Source: Strix aluco (Eukaryota > Chordata > Aves > Strigiformes > Strigidae). Taken from it: a DNA stretch of 64,000 bases. The notes under the pieces are model-generated. The model had not been told where the DNA came from. It saw only the letters and a list, made by a program, of their open reading frames with translations, and did no database searches. The position numbers and the translations under genes were made by a program. Where the stretch lies: positions 3,470,632 through 3,534,631 of the forward strand of contig NC_133933.1 of assembly GCF_031877795.1 (NCBI RefSeq), read 5' to 3'. Of the stretch, positions 48,386-59,400 are shown piece after piece. Within the stretch, counting starts at the first letter, position 1. Each line of letters begins with the position of its first letter.

Positions 48386-49702
48386 GGTCAAATACTGGGA
48401 CACTTTGAAGAGTGTGCCTTTACCAAGCTTTGGCTTTTCTCTCTTCCTGGAACTCTCATTACATGATCCTGGTTTTCTGAGCCAATTGTTAGCCCAAGGC
48501 CAAATCCTTAACCTTGGGCTAGATAACAAAAGCACAGCTGAGGTGATCTTGACTTCTTTAAAAAGACTGTCTACTCTTTGATGCACTCAGAATGAGACGC
48601 ATAATTCATTTTAGTTCCAAAGGTTGTTCTTAGCATGGGAAATTAGCAACCTCTGTGATAAAAAGTCAGCATGTTAAGCGTGTGTGTGTGTTTTATGTTG
48701 ATCTCTGTCTTACATTGCGTTCCACATCCTGGAGGGTGTTGGTGTGTCTAGGGAGAACCCAAGATTGAGTCCTATCTGGGAAGTTTTATTTTATGTAACT
48801 GCATCAGTTCATACCAAGGCCCAAAGACTTCGTGCCAACGACAGCAATCATTTGGAAAATGTAGCTTTCTGACTTGCAGCTCTGAATAAGGGGAGTGTGT
48901 AATTGGAGTGTGTGCTCAAGAGAAATTAAGCTGAGATCAAGTTTATTGATGGATACCAAAACTGGCTTGTTAAGTACAGCCCTCTTCTTCTATGCAAAGA
49001 CCCCAGAGGCATGAGGAAGGCCAAGGAGTGTCCTACAATGCTATGTGCAGAAGCTCTTCTGCCTCTGTGGTGAGGAGGCCTCTCCAACAGGTCCTGTCTG
49101 AGCTTTTTCTTTGGGAGAGGACTCTTCCATCATATGCTCTGTTGCTGAAGTCTTGGTCCTACTCTGAATGACTTTGAGGGTTTATTTTGTACTGTAGCAA
49201 CTTTTGTACTGCGAGCCTGATGGCAAGAAACAGCGTCACTGGTGGCTGTAGTGTCAAGTGGGCCTAGTCATGAAAGGGAGTGGGTGGAATTCACAGCTAA
49301 GCTGATAGCAACAAGACGGGCTTTGGTGGCTAAACCTGTTAAAAGGAAATGCTGCTAGTCAAATACTGCATCAGAAAAAAGAGGCAGTGTAGCAGCAGGG
49401 CCACCAGACTAAGAACAGGAGGGCGAGACAGCAAACTGTACTCTGCTGTGGAGCTGGAGCGTGCCATTGGAAAAGCCCCCCACTGTCCTTGTGTGCTAAT
49501 TCTCAAATAGCTCTTCCCTTCCTCATAAGTGTTTTGTAATGACATGTACCTTAAAGAATTTGGAGATGCCCAAATGCACTGCTGTTTATCCTGTAGGGTA
49601 GAGATAGATAGCTACATTATATGGCATAATAACAGGTTTCGTCCGTTGGTAACCAGTTTGCATGCGGACCAGGTCTGGCCAGTATTAAATTGGAAAGCAA
49701 AG

Positions 49703-49990
49703 ATGGCTTTGTGATTAAGGTGCTGGAGTGGGACGCTGGAAATCTGGGTTCAAGTTGTGGGTCAGCCATAAACTCCCTGTGTGACCTTGAGCAATATAAT
49801 TATTCCGAGACTTCAAAGGTATCTAAACAATTTGGACACCCATTTTCCAGTCATTTTAATTAACTGGGATGCTTTGAAATGTTCAGCTTTAATCTCTCTG
49901 TGCCTAGGATTCTCATTTGTAAAACCAGGATAATAATATTTCCTTGCACATGAAGAGGATGTGTGCGTTAATGATTGGGAAGTGTGCAGC
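49703..49990 (+). mobile_element. CORE-SINE (MIR type), near full length
   Basis: The tRNA-derived head is visible: 'gtgattaaggtgctgg', then a B-box-like GGTTCAAGT at about 49,748. Next come 'aactccctgtgtgaccttga' (core start), 'aatctctctgtgcct', 'catttgtaaaaccaggataa', 'taatatttcctt' and a tail 'gttaatgattgggaagtg'. The order matches the CORE-SINE common in sauropsids. About 90 extra bases (roughly 49,797-49,888) split the core between 'ccttgagcaa' and 'aatctctctgtg', most simply a nested insertion. This is the best-preserved SINE in the window. Confidence 0.8.
49797..49888. mobile_element. Putative palindromic element nested in the SINE
   Basis: The extra segment inside the CORE-SINE starts with CTTCAAAGG-type and ends with CTTTGAAATG-type sequence, forming imperfect inverted ends. 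It resembles the small non-coding palindromic elements of turtles and crocodilians. Boundaries and family are not certain, and no target duplication is clear. Confidence 0.4.
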
Positions 49991-52254
49991 TACTCAAAAT
50001 GCAGCAGATAGGGAGCTTGCAAGTGTGGTGAGGGGGGAGCATGTTGAGTTTTGCAGGCGCAGGGCTCACACCGGTGCTGTGTGCAGGACAAACTTAGCCC
50101 GTTTCAGTGAGATGTGTTTATATGTGGGCATAAACTGGAGGATAGTTACTTACCATGATATATTACGGTCATACTGGTTCATGGGAGATAAATACCACTG
50201 CAAGTAAACTGCAACCAAAATATTTACTGAGGGGAACAGCTCATTTATTCAATATTTCATTTAGCTCCATAGCAACATCTTGCCGTTTCTTTAGTGGCTT
50301 GCCATTCTTTAATAGTGAATATTAAACTTTTACAAGATAAAATGACTAGTTATTAACATTTCCATTTCTGTAGCTTTACTTCATAACCAGCCATACTCCC
50401 CCTTTAACATCACCTACGGTTATGTCCCTTTGCCCGCTGTTATGTGATTGTGTAATGAAAAACCTGTAATGCACACAGGCAGAGGGAAGGGTTAAAAGAG
50501 CCAAGGGAGTCTTTAATTCCTTCATTTTCTGACTTTTGTGGGTTTAATACACAATCTTAACATTCCATTAGTAAGTGGTTGCATTTTTTTTTCTTTTTAA
50601 TTTAAGAGATTAAAGGTTCCTTCAGATTTTACATTTTTTCACTACTCTCTTTAGTCTTGTCAGTTCTGTGTGCTAGGCGGGCAGGACATGAAAAGCTATC
50701 CTCAGTAACCACTGATGCTGCTCCCAGAGCCAAGTGATGGATGTCTAGGAGATGCCTGTCCATAGGGGGCTGCTTTTCCCAAAAAAATGTCTATCAGGGT
50801 AGAGAAATATTTCAAAGGCCCTAGGACTGGGGTTCATCGCTGGCCTTTGAGGTGACCATCACCCGGTGCCTTTGAGTAAAGTGTGTTGTAAACCGCATGC
50901 AAAACACTGTACGTACTGTCAGAACATCTGGTCCTGCTTGTTACAAAAGTTATTGATACGTCAGTGGTAAATATATGTTGAAATGAGTTTTTGCTATTTA
51001 AATATGAAGAAAAGAGACGGCTGTTACTCTAAACAGCCTCCACTGAATCAGTTGCATCTGTGACTTCAGCATGAATCAAATCAGAGTCCTTTTCGTTCTC
51101 TGTCCGTTGGCTTATTATAATGACTGCTCTGTAGACAAGAAAATCTAACTCTCTCACTTCTTGTTAGCATTATGCTAGGATGGCAAGGGAGTGTCAGATA
51201 GGAAGACTCAAATCTGGCTGTCAAGGTACAGTTTTCTCTTGAAATCTGAGTTGAAAAGCAACCATGAACCAAGTGCTTCTCTAATGTGCTGATATATATG
51301 CTTGCAGGATAGGTGACCAAATATTCCTCAGTTTTATTCTCAAGTCTGTTTTATGAGCAGCCTGAAAACTGAATGGCAAATTTTCCTCTAAAACTTCAGT
51401 GGAATAAGATAGTGAAAACTCTGGTTGTAGTTTTCACCGAAAAGCAACAATCAGAGTTACAGAGGATTTGGGGTGGTAGCTGTTATTACCCAAGATTTTC
51501 CTATTACTTTGATTTAGTTTTTTACTGAAGCGAGCAGGTAAGAAATACTGACAAATTATTACTTTGTGTTGTGTCCAAGCAAATATAATTTCCAAAGATT
51601 TTGCAGAAGGATAACTATTTTATGATTAGTCTAAGCAAACATTTTCAGGTAGTCTCACTGTGTAGAATGTGGTCATTTGTCTCTGTTTGGTAGGTGCATA
51701 GTTTAAAAATAGAAGCAAACAAAACAGGAAAGAATTATGTCTAGATACCTACCAAAAGTTAAAATGACTTCAGATAAAGAAAACTACCTCTGGATTGTCC
51801 AGGAGAAAATAATGCACTGAATTAACTGAAAAAGATAAAGCTAAGAACAAAATGTGGTAATGTTTGGGTTTTTTTACCAATGGCCCAATTCTGCAAAAAC
51901 TATTAGCTATTTTATATTCAAGGCCCATGAAAAACTTCTGGACAGAACTTAATTTAGTACATTGTTACAAACTCTGATATCTGCCCAACTTTATCCAAGT
52001 TCATGAACCTTTTGAACAGCGGCCCCCCTCATGCCCCTGGGGTTCTGGAGAGGGATTTATAGTTTCATGTGCAAAACAGTGTGAAACTTGGCACTTTCGC
52101 GTGGGCTGAACCCTGACAACTCCAGGAGCACTAAGCAAAATCAGGGCCTATGAGCTCAACCAGCTCAGAGGCAAAGTAAGGGTTTATTAAAACTCGCATG
52201 AACTTGACTTAAATTCCATTTTAAAAAATCTGGCCCTTACTGTCCCATCATTGC
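49991..52254. other. Intergenic DNA, no gene seen
   Basis: AT-rich. The interval 50,230-50,650 has dense TAAT- and TTTAAT-like motifs and no repeat signature. Phrases 'aatcagggcc' (about 52,140) and 'aatctggccc' (about 52,228) recall a decayed palindromic repeat. No gene is supported. Confidence 0.45.
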
Positions 52255-52360
52255 CTTATCATTTAACAGGATGGAAATCCATCCTGCATGGCTGTTGTGA
52301 AGGTAAATACAGTAAAATTTATAGTGTTCAAATAAGGATGGTGGCAGTGGTGGTGTTGGG
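52255..52360 (+). mobile_element. MIR/CORE-SINE 3' relic (plus strand)
   Basis: 'tgcatggctgttgtgaaggt' followed by 'aaatacag', 'agtgttcaaataaggatggt' and a G/T-rich end resembles the 3' half of CORE-SINEs, normally 'gggttgttgtgaggataaat' and 'gtgctcagatactatggt'. The rest is not recognisable. Confidence 0.45.
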
Positions 52361-53375
52361 GGGGAGTTAAGGACTTCTGATATATAGGGAGGTCAATGAC
52401 CGGGAGATACGAATGTCTTAATAGTCAGTGTATGGATAGGAGAAGTTCCTCGGAGTTCCTACTTGCTGAAGAGCCAGGGCAGACCAGTCATTAGGGCTGT
52501 CTGACAGGGTAAATGAGTCACAGTCAAATCAGGTGCTCATTTACATCACCAGGCTTTTCCAGAGCCTGTGCAAACTGCAAGCTCCAGTTCATACTGAAGG
52601 CCAGGTTTGCCTTTCACTTACTCTGCTTTCAGTGGGGTTGAAAGCCTATGAGTGGGAATTTGGCCAAAGGTCTAAAAACCTACCTGCCTCCTGATAGATG
52701 AACCAGCAAAGGTGCTACCTGCAGCCAGTATCCAAGTGTCAGTTTCTCAGTGTTATTCAGTTGCAGTTCTGCAGATCTCGTCCCTTTTATAAGAATTGAA
52801 GTCTCTGGCAGCCATTGGAATTGACTGATGTTGGGGATTGGGCCCACAAGGTACAGAAATATTTCTTCCTTTACTCATTTCCTGGCCTTGCCCTCTGGAC
52901 AGTGGGTAGACTGTCTGGCTTTGGAGGTTTTGTCATTCAGGTAGGTCATGTTATGCCTCTTCTTAGCAGGCCCTGAAACGAGCCAGTGTTGCAGGCCCAG
53001 ATTGGCTATAAGTGAACACTTCGGGCACTAATTCTGTGTTGCATTGCCTCTACTTGTACACTGTGTAAAGAACTACACAAGTGAGGCCATGGGTGGGTTT
53101 GTCTGACTGAACCTCCTTCAAGGTTGCTTGTAATTGTTGCATTTACATGGTAGGCATTCCAGCTGTGATCCTACAGTGTACTTATGAGGACAGTACCTTG
53201 ACTTACAAAGTTACAATATGAATATTCTACTGTTAACACGTGCAAAAGTCTGGTTATCTAGAAGTGGGTTCGTTTTTCTGACACTAGGCGAAACCCTTTT
53301 AGGAGAACTGTAACCCTCACAGCTGCTGGAAGGGCAGTGTGATGGGGCATAAGCAATTTGGGAGACTTACAGAGT
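52361..53375. other. Intergenic DNA, no gene seen
   Basis: Nothing coding is supported. It leads into the CR1 below. Confidence 0.5.
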
Positions 53376-55062
53376 GCGTGAGGGACAAATTTTGATGCTG
53401 GTGCTGGACAGGCTGACTGATGGAAGCATTGTGCTGGACCTGCCACTCATGAATAAGGAAGAACTGTTTTGGGGTGGCTTGGCTGCACTATCATGAGATG
53501 GTTGTTTAAGAACCTGAGGGAAGTAGGAAAGGCAAGTAATGTAATAATCAGTCAAAACTTCAAGCATGTGGACTTCGGCTTGTTCAAGGAACTGGTAAGC
53601 AGAATCTCCTGGGAGTCTGCCCTGGAGGGCAGAGACCCATGAGAGTTGCTTGATCTTCAAGGACAGCCTCCTCAAAGCACAAGAACAGTCCATCCTGATG
53701 TTCAGGATGCTGAGCAGGTATAGCAGGAGGCCAGCTTGGCTGAACGGGGAACTCCTGACTGATTTCAAATGCAAAAAGGAAGAGTATGGAGGTGGAAGCA
53801 GGGACAAGCAACCAAAGAGGAATACAGAAATGTTGCCTGGGCATGTAGGAACAGAGTTAGGAAAGTCAAAGCTCAGCTGGAGTTGGAACTGATGAGGCTT
53901 GTGGAGTGTAAGCAGACCATTTCTACATGTATGTCAGCAACACAAGGGAGACCAAGGAAGGTGTGGGGCTTCTGCTGAATGTGGCAGGTGATGTAAAGGC
54001 GTGGGAAACGGCTGAAGTATTCAGTGTCTTGTCTTGGTCTTTAGTGTCAAGATCTGCTTTCAGATTTCAATGCATAGTGGCAGACTTTGAGGGAGGAGGT
54101 GATACCTGCATTAAAGAATTAAAGATCATGTGGCTAAACGTGGCACATACAAGCCCATGGGACTGGACAGGATGTGTCAGAGGGTGCTGAAGGGCTGATA
54201 CTATTTAACATCTTCATCAGCAACCTGATCAAAGAGACAGAGTGCATCCTTAGTGAGTTTGCCGGTGACACCAAGCCAGGAGAAGTAGTTGATATGCTGG
54301 AAAGCAAGTCTGCTGGCCAGAGGAACCATCTGAGAGATGAGCTGCAAGAATGGGCCAACAGGAATCTCCTGAAGTTCAGTAGAGATGAATGCAAGGTCCT
54401 GCACCTGGGACAGAAACGCCCCATGCCCAGGTATATGGGCATACTGTCTTGACAGCCACGGAGCTGGGAGTCCCAACAGACACCACATCCAACATGTGCC
54501 AGCAATGTGGCTCCTGCAGGAATGAAAGCCAGCTGTGTGCTGGGTTGCCTGGAGAGGACTGACTGTTCCTCTCTGCTTGCACTCCTTAGGATGCCACTGG
54601 AGTACTGTGTCCAGTTTGGGACTCTTTGGCAGAAATACTGGCAAACTGGAGAGAGGGGAGAGCAGCTGTGGTGGTCAAGTGGCTAGACTGTGTGACATGT
54701 GAGGAGAGATGGGGGAACCTTTATTTATTTAGCCAGGGGGAATATAATTGCACTCTTCCATGACCCAGAAGGAGTTTATAGAGAGGATGAAGCCAGACTC
54801 TTTTCAGAGATGCACAGTGGAAGGGCAGGAGGCAGCAGCAAGGGGAAATCTGACTGAATGTAAGGAAGAAATGCTTCACAGCAGCGGTGGTTTAGGACCT
54901 GAGCCCCAAGAGGCTGTAAAACTTCCACTTTTGAAGATTTCCTGAACTTGTCTAGTCAAGGCCCTGAGCAACCTGATCTAACCTGAAGCTGGACCGGCTC
55001 TATATGAGCAGGAGGTTGGATGAGATGACCTCCAGAGGACCCTTCCAACCTTGATATTTCTG
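53376..55062 (+). mobile_element. CR1 LINE with degenerate ORF2, internal deletion
   Basis: This is the longest retrotransposon in the window, about 1.7 kb of a roughly 4.5-kb element. Translated pieces fall in CR1 ORF2 order across shifting frames: HVDFGLFKELVSRISWESAL (about 53,567-53,626), SRRPAWLNGELLTDFK (about 53,725), a QATKEEYRNVAWACR linker (about 53,809), then the second part of the reverse transcriptase, GLILFNIFISNL, with FAGDTK in place of the catalytic FADD box (about 54,259), and RNLLKFSRDECKVLHLG. The first reverse-transcriptase blocks, expected between the SPWDWTG (KATGPDG-like) stretch and GLILFNIF, are missing, so a deletion of a few hundred bases lies near 54,180. The 3' tail has 'ggttggatgagatgacctcc' and ends with ATTTCTGA/TTTTCTGA octamers. 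Frameshifts, stops and the deletion make it dead. Confidence 0.9.
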
Positions 55063-58000
55063 ATTTTCTGACAGAGAAAAACCATTGAGCAAGAGCAATA
55101 GATGAAGCAATATTAATGTAGAGAGTTATTGTTTCTATGTGTTCCATGTACCTTCTAGTTTGTGCTCCATTTAACAAGCAGAGAAAAAAAGAAAACATGC
55201 TGCTGCCTTTTTTTTTTTTTTTTCCCCCCCCAAAATCATCAAAAATTTGTAGGCAGGAGATCTGCTGCAGTATAGAGATGAGGATGTTACGTTGTTGAAA
55301 CACTCTGTCCAATATCAATGAAATAAGATAAGAAACAACTGATCATTTCTTTCTGGCAGGCGTTTTTTTCTCATTAATACCAGTTTTGAATGAATCCTAA
55401 CAATGGCTTTAAAAAGACCTTTATGCAGACAAGAGAGACTGTAATGCTAGCTTTGGTCTGAACATTTACAACAAAAATTATTCGGTAAGGGATAGTGAAT
55501 GATTTCAGGAGAAAAATAAAGTGAAGTATTTTATTTTTGCTCACAAAATCATTGCAGCCTGGATGAGACGATGATATAAGGACATTTTTGACCAATTAGA
55601 ATAGAAATTAAAAAAAGACAGAAAACTGTTTGTAGCCACTGACACCTGTTAAAATTCAAGCCCATGCTAGAATATCAAGCTTCTGCTGAAATATGTACTG
55701 AGTGTATTTTTGTGTTTTAAATATGACTTCCCATCCTGGTATTTGCAGGTGCATTGTACTAAAGTGAACACAATCATTTTGTTAATTGCAGTTCAAGCTC
55801 ATTAGGGAACTATAAAGGCAGAAGAATGAATGTAACCGTGCATTAAATGGTAAATGATTTTGGGGTGGGAAGCAGTCAGGTGTGTTGCCTTAGGCTATGA
55901 TTTTCCCCAAATTAACATACATAGCAAAGAAAGAAAGAATGAGGCGGGTGGGAAGAAAGAAAGGCCACAGGTCACCAAAGCAAACCTCCCAAACTTCAGT
56001 GACGCTGAAGGGAAATGTTAGTTGTTGAAGTGCTGAGAATCTAGCTGGTACTGGCTCACACTGGGCAGTTTTTGTATTGGTTTCGGTTCATTCAGAAGGA
56101 ATATGGTGAAATCCAAACCAGCTCAGCATTGTTTGCGTAGTTAGCATGTAAGCGAGCAGAGTTTTGGAAGGTTTCACTGCAGCCTGTAAGACCTCTCGGA
56201 TGCGCAACATTAATGACTTCTATTACAAAACCATCTTGAAGTAGTGTATGCTTGAGTGAACAGCCAAACATCTTCCCTCAGAGGTTTGATGGAAGATTCG
56301 TAAACTTGAAAATGTGTTATCGCAAAGCTTGGTTGCTTCCATCTCCCTACCGGACTCTCAAGCCAGCAGGGATCCGTGGATTTCCAGATGGTTGTACAAG
56401 CATATTTTACTGCCTCAGAATAATAATTGTCAAGTGAAATGAGAACCTTGGCTAAGACTTCAGATCTGAATAGCAATACTGAGTGTCTGAACATTTGGGC
56501 GTCTAGATGGACGCAGCTCAAAGAGTAGTTTCTTTGGATGGCCATGATTTGGATCTTCTGGAAAATCAGGCTCCTTTATGTTGCCTTTTGTTTTCCGTTT
56601 TACCTTTGCTTGAAGTGGAAATACCTGTTTTGAGAAAGGAGGAAGGTGCCAGGAGAACTGAATGCAGAACTGAATGAAAATTTTCCCCTGGAATTTTTTC
56701 GACTGATACTGTATTTTATGTAGAACCCCCCTAGTTTTTCTTTCCTGTTTGTCAGCGTCTCGTCCGTTTCCTGAAAGCATTTCCATTTTATGCTGCGATA
56801 GTAAATTGTTTAACCAGTCACCAAAGTTAGAAGTTTCACAACTTTCAGAATGTATCTGTAATATCTGAATGGTAATTGAGGTGCAAATGACCTGAATTTT
56901 TTTAAAGCTTTCAGAAAAATAGCTGAGTTCTGTGTAGTCCTAAAAAATTCATTTGACAGAGAAGAGCGAGAGAAATACCATTATTTACTAATGTTTATAT
57001 CTGGTGAAACTATATACTCCTTAGCCATTGTTTAATTATATTTGGTTCAATTTCTTTGTTCTTTAGTTACATCCCAAAGAGAAAACAGACATCTGTGGAC
57101 AGTGTTCTCTCGGAGCTTAAACTTAACTATTAAAAGTAATTAGTCCAAATTAACAATAGTGTGTATATTAGACATGAATTTTATAATTATTCAGGAGAAT
57201 AACTGCACTCTGGACTCTCAAGCCCAAAAAGTGTATCCAATAGGCAGGAAGATTAATATTTTTTTCTCCTCCCCTCTCACATATCTGGTGCTGTGTAGGA
57301 TCAGGGAAGAGCTTCTGGAATGGACTTAGTTGTATCTTTTCTAGCAAAGCCTCTGTTCTTTGAAGTCCCAGCTTTGGCAGCTGCTGCCAACTTTACTGTC
57401 CAACATGAGACCAGTAAAACAGATTTTGCTGGTAGGCCCAGTCTCCAAGATGGCTTCCTTTTGTAGAACCAAATACGGACAGTTAATTTGCTTTTGGATG
57501 TATATCGTATTTAACAAGATGGCTATTTGTTCCTAACAGCTTAAATGCAAAGGTGTGTACTTTTGTCTACTGTGTCTATTCTCAGTTAATCCACTTACAG
57601 TTTATTTTAGCACATTTGGTTTTTGCCTATTATGTGCAGTAGGTCTGCAAAGAAAATGTATGAAGCTTTGTGAATTTAAACGAAAGTTGAGGTAGACAGG
57701 TGATGAGCTGTTCAACCAAGTGAGGGAACAGTAAGAAAAAACCCTCTTGCCTGACAGCTGGTCAAAAGTAATGCTATTTAAAAACCCAAAACAAACACAC
57801 ACCCATGGCTAGACTGGTACAAAAGTCTTCTTTATTGGTGGCACGTGGGCAAATATAGTGGAAATACTTTTTAAAATATTACAGGAAGGAATTGCAGCCA
57901 TCGTGGGGTTTTCTGTTCTTATGATGGGTGGATCTGAAATACAAAACTTCCCGGACGTTTGCAGTAAATCAGGACAAACCCATCTCTTCACTTAACAATG

Positions 58001-59224
58001 TAGAAATTTCAGTGGCAGTGCTGCTGTGTGTGTGTTTATGCACGTATGCGTGTATGGCATGTGGTTGATGTGGGACTGGCACCACCAGTTTTTTGGAAAA
58101 AGGAGAAAAGTTTTGCTTGCCTTGAAACAGTCAGATATCCGCCAATTTGAGCAGCTCTAGCACCACCGTGCTGTTGAGATTTGGCAGGAGAGCGACTTTC
58201 ACTTCATTTTCCTGCCAAACTCGGCCACTTAATGAACATTTCAAACCTCTCAGCTTGCACGTGCTCGGCTGATGTTTGAGGGAAAAATCCTGTCCTTGCA
58301 AAGCCAGCTAGGGCTTCTCCCTGGTGTGCGGGGGCTGCTCTCCCACAGCCCCCACCCATGACGGGTCCGTCCCTCGGGGAGATGGAGCTGCACACGGGCG
58401 AGAGAGGAATTGCTCTGTAATTGCAGCTGTATTTTCAGGATGGGGGTAATCTCAGGAAAGCCTGCATGTCTAGTTGAGTATCTGCCTCTGTACTTACAGG
58501 AGGGGGATAGATGTTTGCAAAGAGCTCCTCTGTCCCCTTGATGCATAGATACATATGGAATAGAGTAGAAAAGAGAGCAGGAGACTTCCGTGTTTTGGGG
58601 AGGTGGTAGAAAAGTTTGTGTTCAGCGTGTTTCCTTCCAGAAACGTGAAATGGAGCTGGTGATTCCTGCATTTTGCCCTTCTCAGGAAGTGTCTGCAAAG
58701 TCCCCAGACAAAGCGTGTACTCAGGTCCATCTTCTCTGCACAGCAGAAGGCAACGTGCTCTCCTTCGCACAGGTACTTTGTTCGCTTTAACTACTGGAGG
58801 GGTCACTTCAGTAACTCCAAGGGTTCCAGCCCTGCTGGAATTTGCTTCCAGCTATGCAGTGGATTTCTGTAGCTTCATTTTGATTTTATTTTTTTTTTTT
58901 AAGTCAAGAACATCACACATGTGCATGTGCGCAAACTGTATTTAAAAACACTTAGGATATACCAAAATTATCTTGCAACTTTAATTCTCTTCCCAGCCCT
59001 GCTTCCATCTTCTGTGTTATGATACAGTCTTTAATTAGACCACTACAATTACAGACCTGCTTGGGGAATGAATCAGGGTTATGTGGTAAAAGACACCATT
59101 GTCCAAGGATCTCTACCCCATTTCTGGCAGGAGGGGAAAGATGAATGGTGAATGAGGCGGGGGTTTGTGGAAAGAGGAAAAAATATTAAAGGCTGTTCAG
59201 ATGTACACTAGAGAATTGGCACTT
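55063..59224. other. Intergenic DNA, no gene seen
   Basis: A T16C8 tract (55,208-55,231) lies about 150 bases after the CR1 end. The interval 56,940-57,200 is AT-rich with SOX-like ('ccattgttt', 'aacaatag') and homeodomain-like ('taattag') motifs and no repeat signature. No exon or RNA gene is supported. Confidence 0.45.
55208..55231 (+). repeat. T16C8 homopolymer tract
   Basis: A run of 16 T immediately followed by 8 C. Confidence 0.9.
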
Positions 59225-59400
59225 TCAGTGCTTCTGCCAGAGTGATTCCAGGCAAGTTACTTAAACCAAACTCTTTACGGGTGGTCACTAATTAAGTGTT
59301 CCTCATATTCTGGGTGTCTGACTTGAGACCCAGGGGTCTGACGCGAAATCCTGAGCAGTTGCAGTTGCAATAGAAGCTGAGGAGAGCTGTGGTATAGAAA
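59225..59400 (+). mobile_element. SINE relic joined to palindromic-repeat relic
   Basis: 'gtgattccaggcaagttact' followed by 'taaacc' looks like the MIR/CORE segment 'gtgaccttgggcaagtcactta'. It passes into 'ggtcactaattaagtg', 'gtgtctgacttgagaccca', 'ggggtctga' and 'cctgagcagttgcagttgca', which resembles a palindromic sauropsid repeat (usual form has 'gcctgattttcagaagtgctgagcac'). Both are highly decayed, and the identification is by resemblance. Confidence 0.4.

Larger units (their letters stand above)
44407..49702. other. Intergenic DNA, no gene seen
   Basis: It holds a short ATT/ACT repeat (46,218-46,257) and a 16-base poly(A) (48,370-48,385). No exon or RNA gene can be supported. Confidence 0.5.

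Noticed and set aside
53367..53844. Minus-strand frames of 146 and 86 codons
   Set aside because: They are antisense to the CR1 ORF2 remnant, whose sense-strand order is clear.
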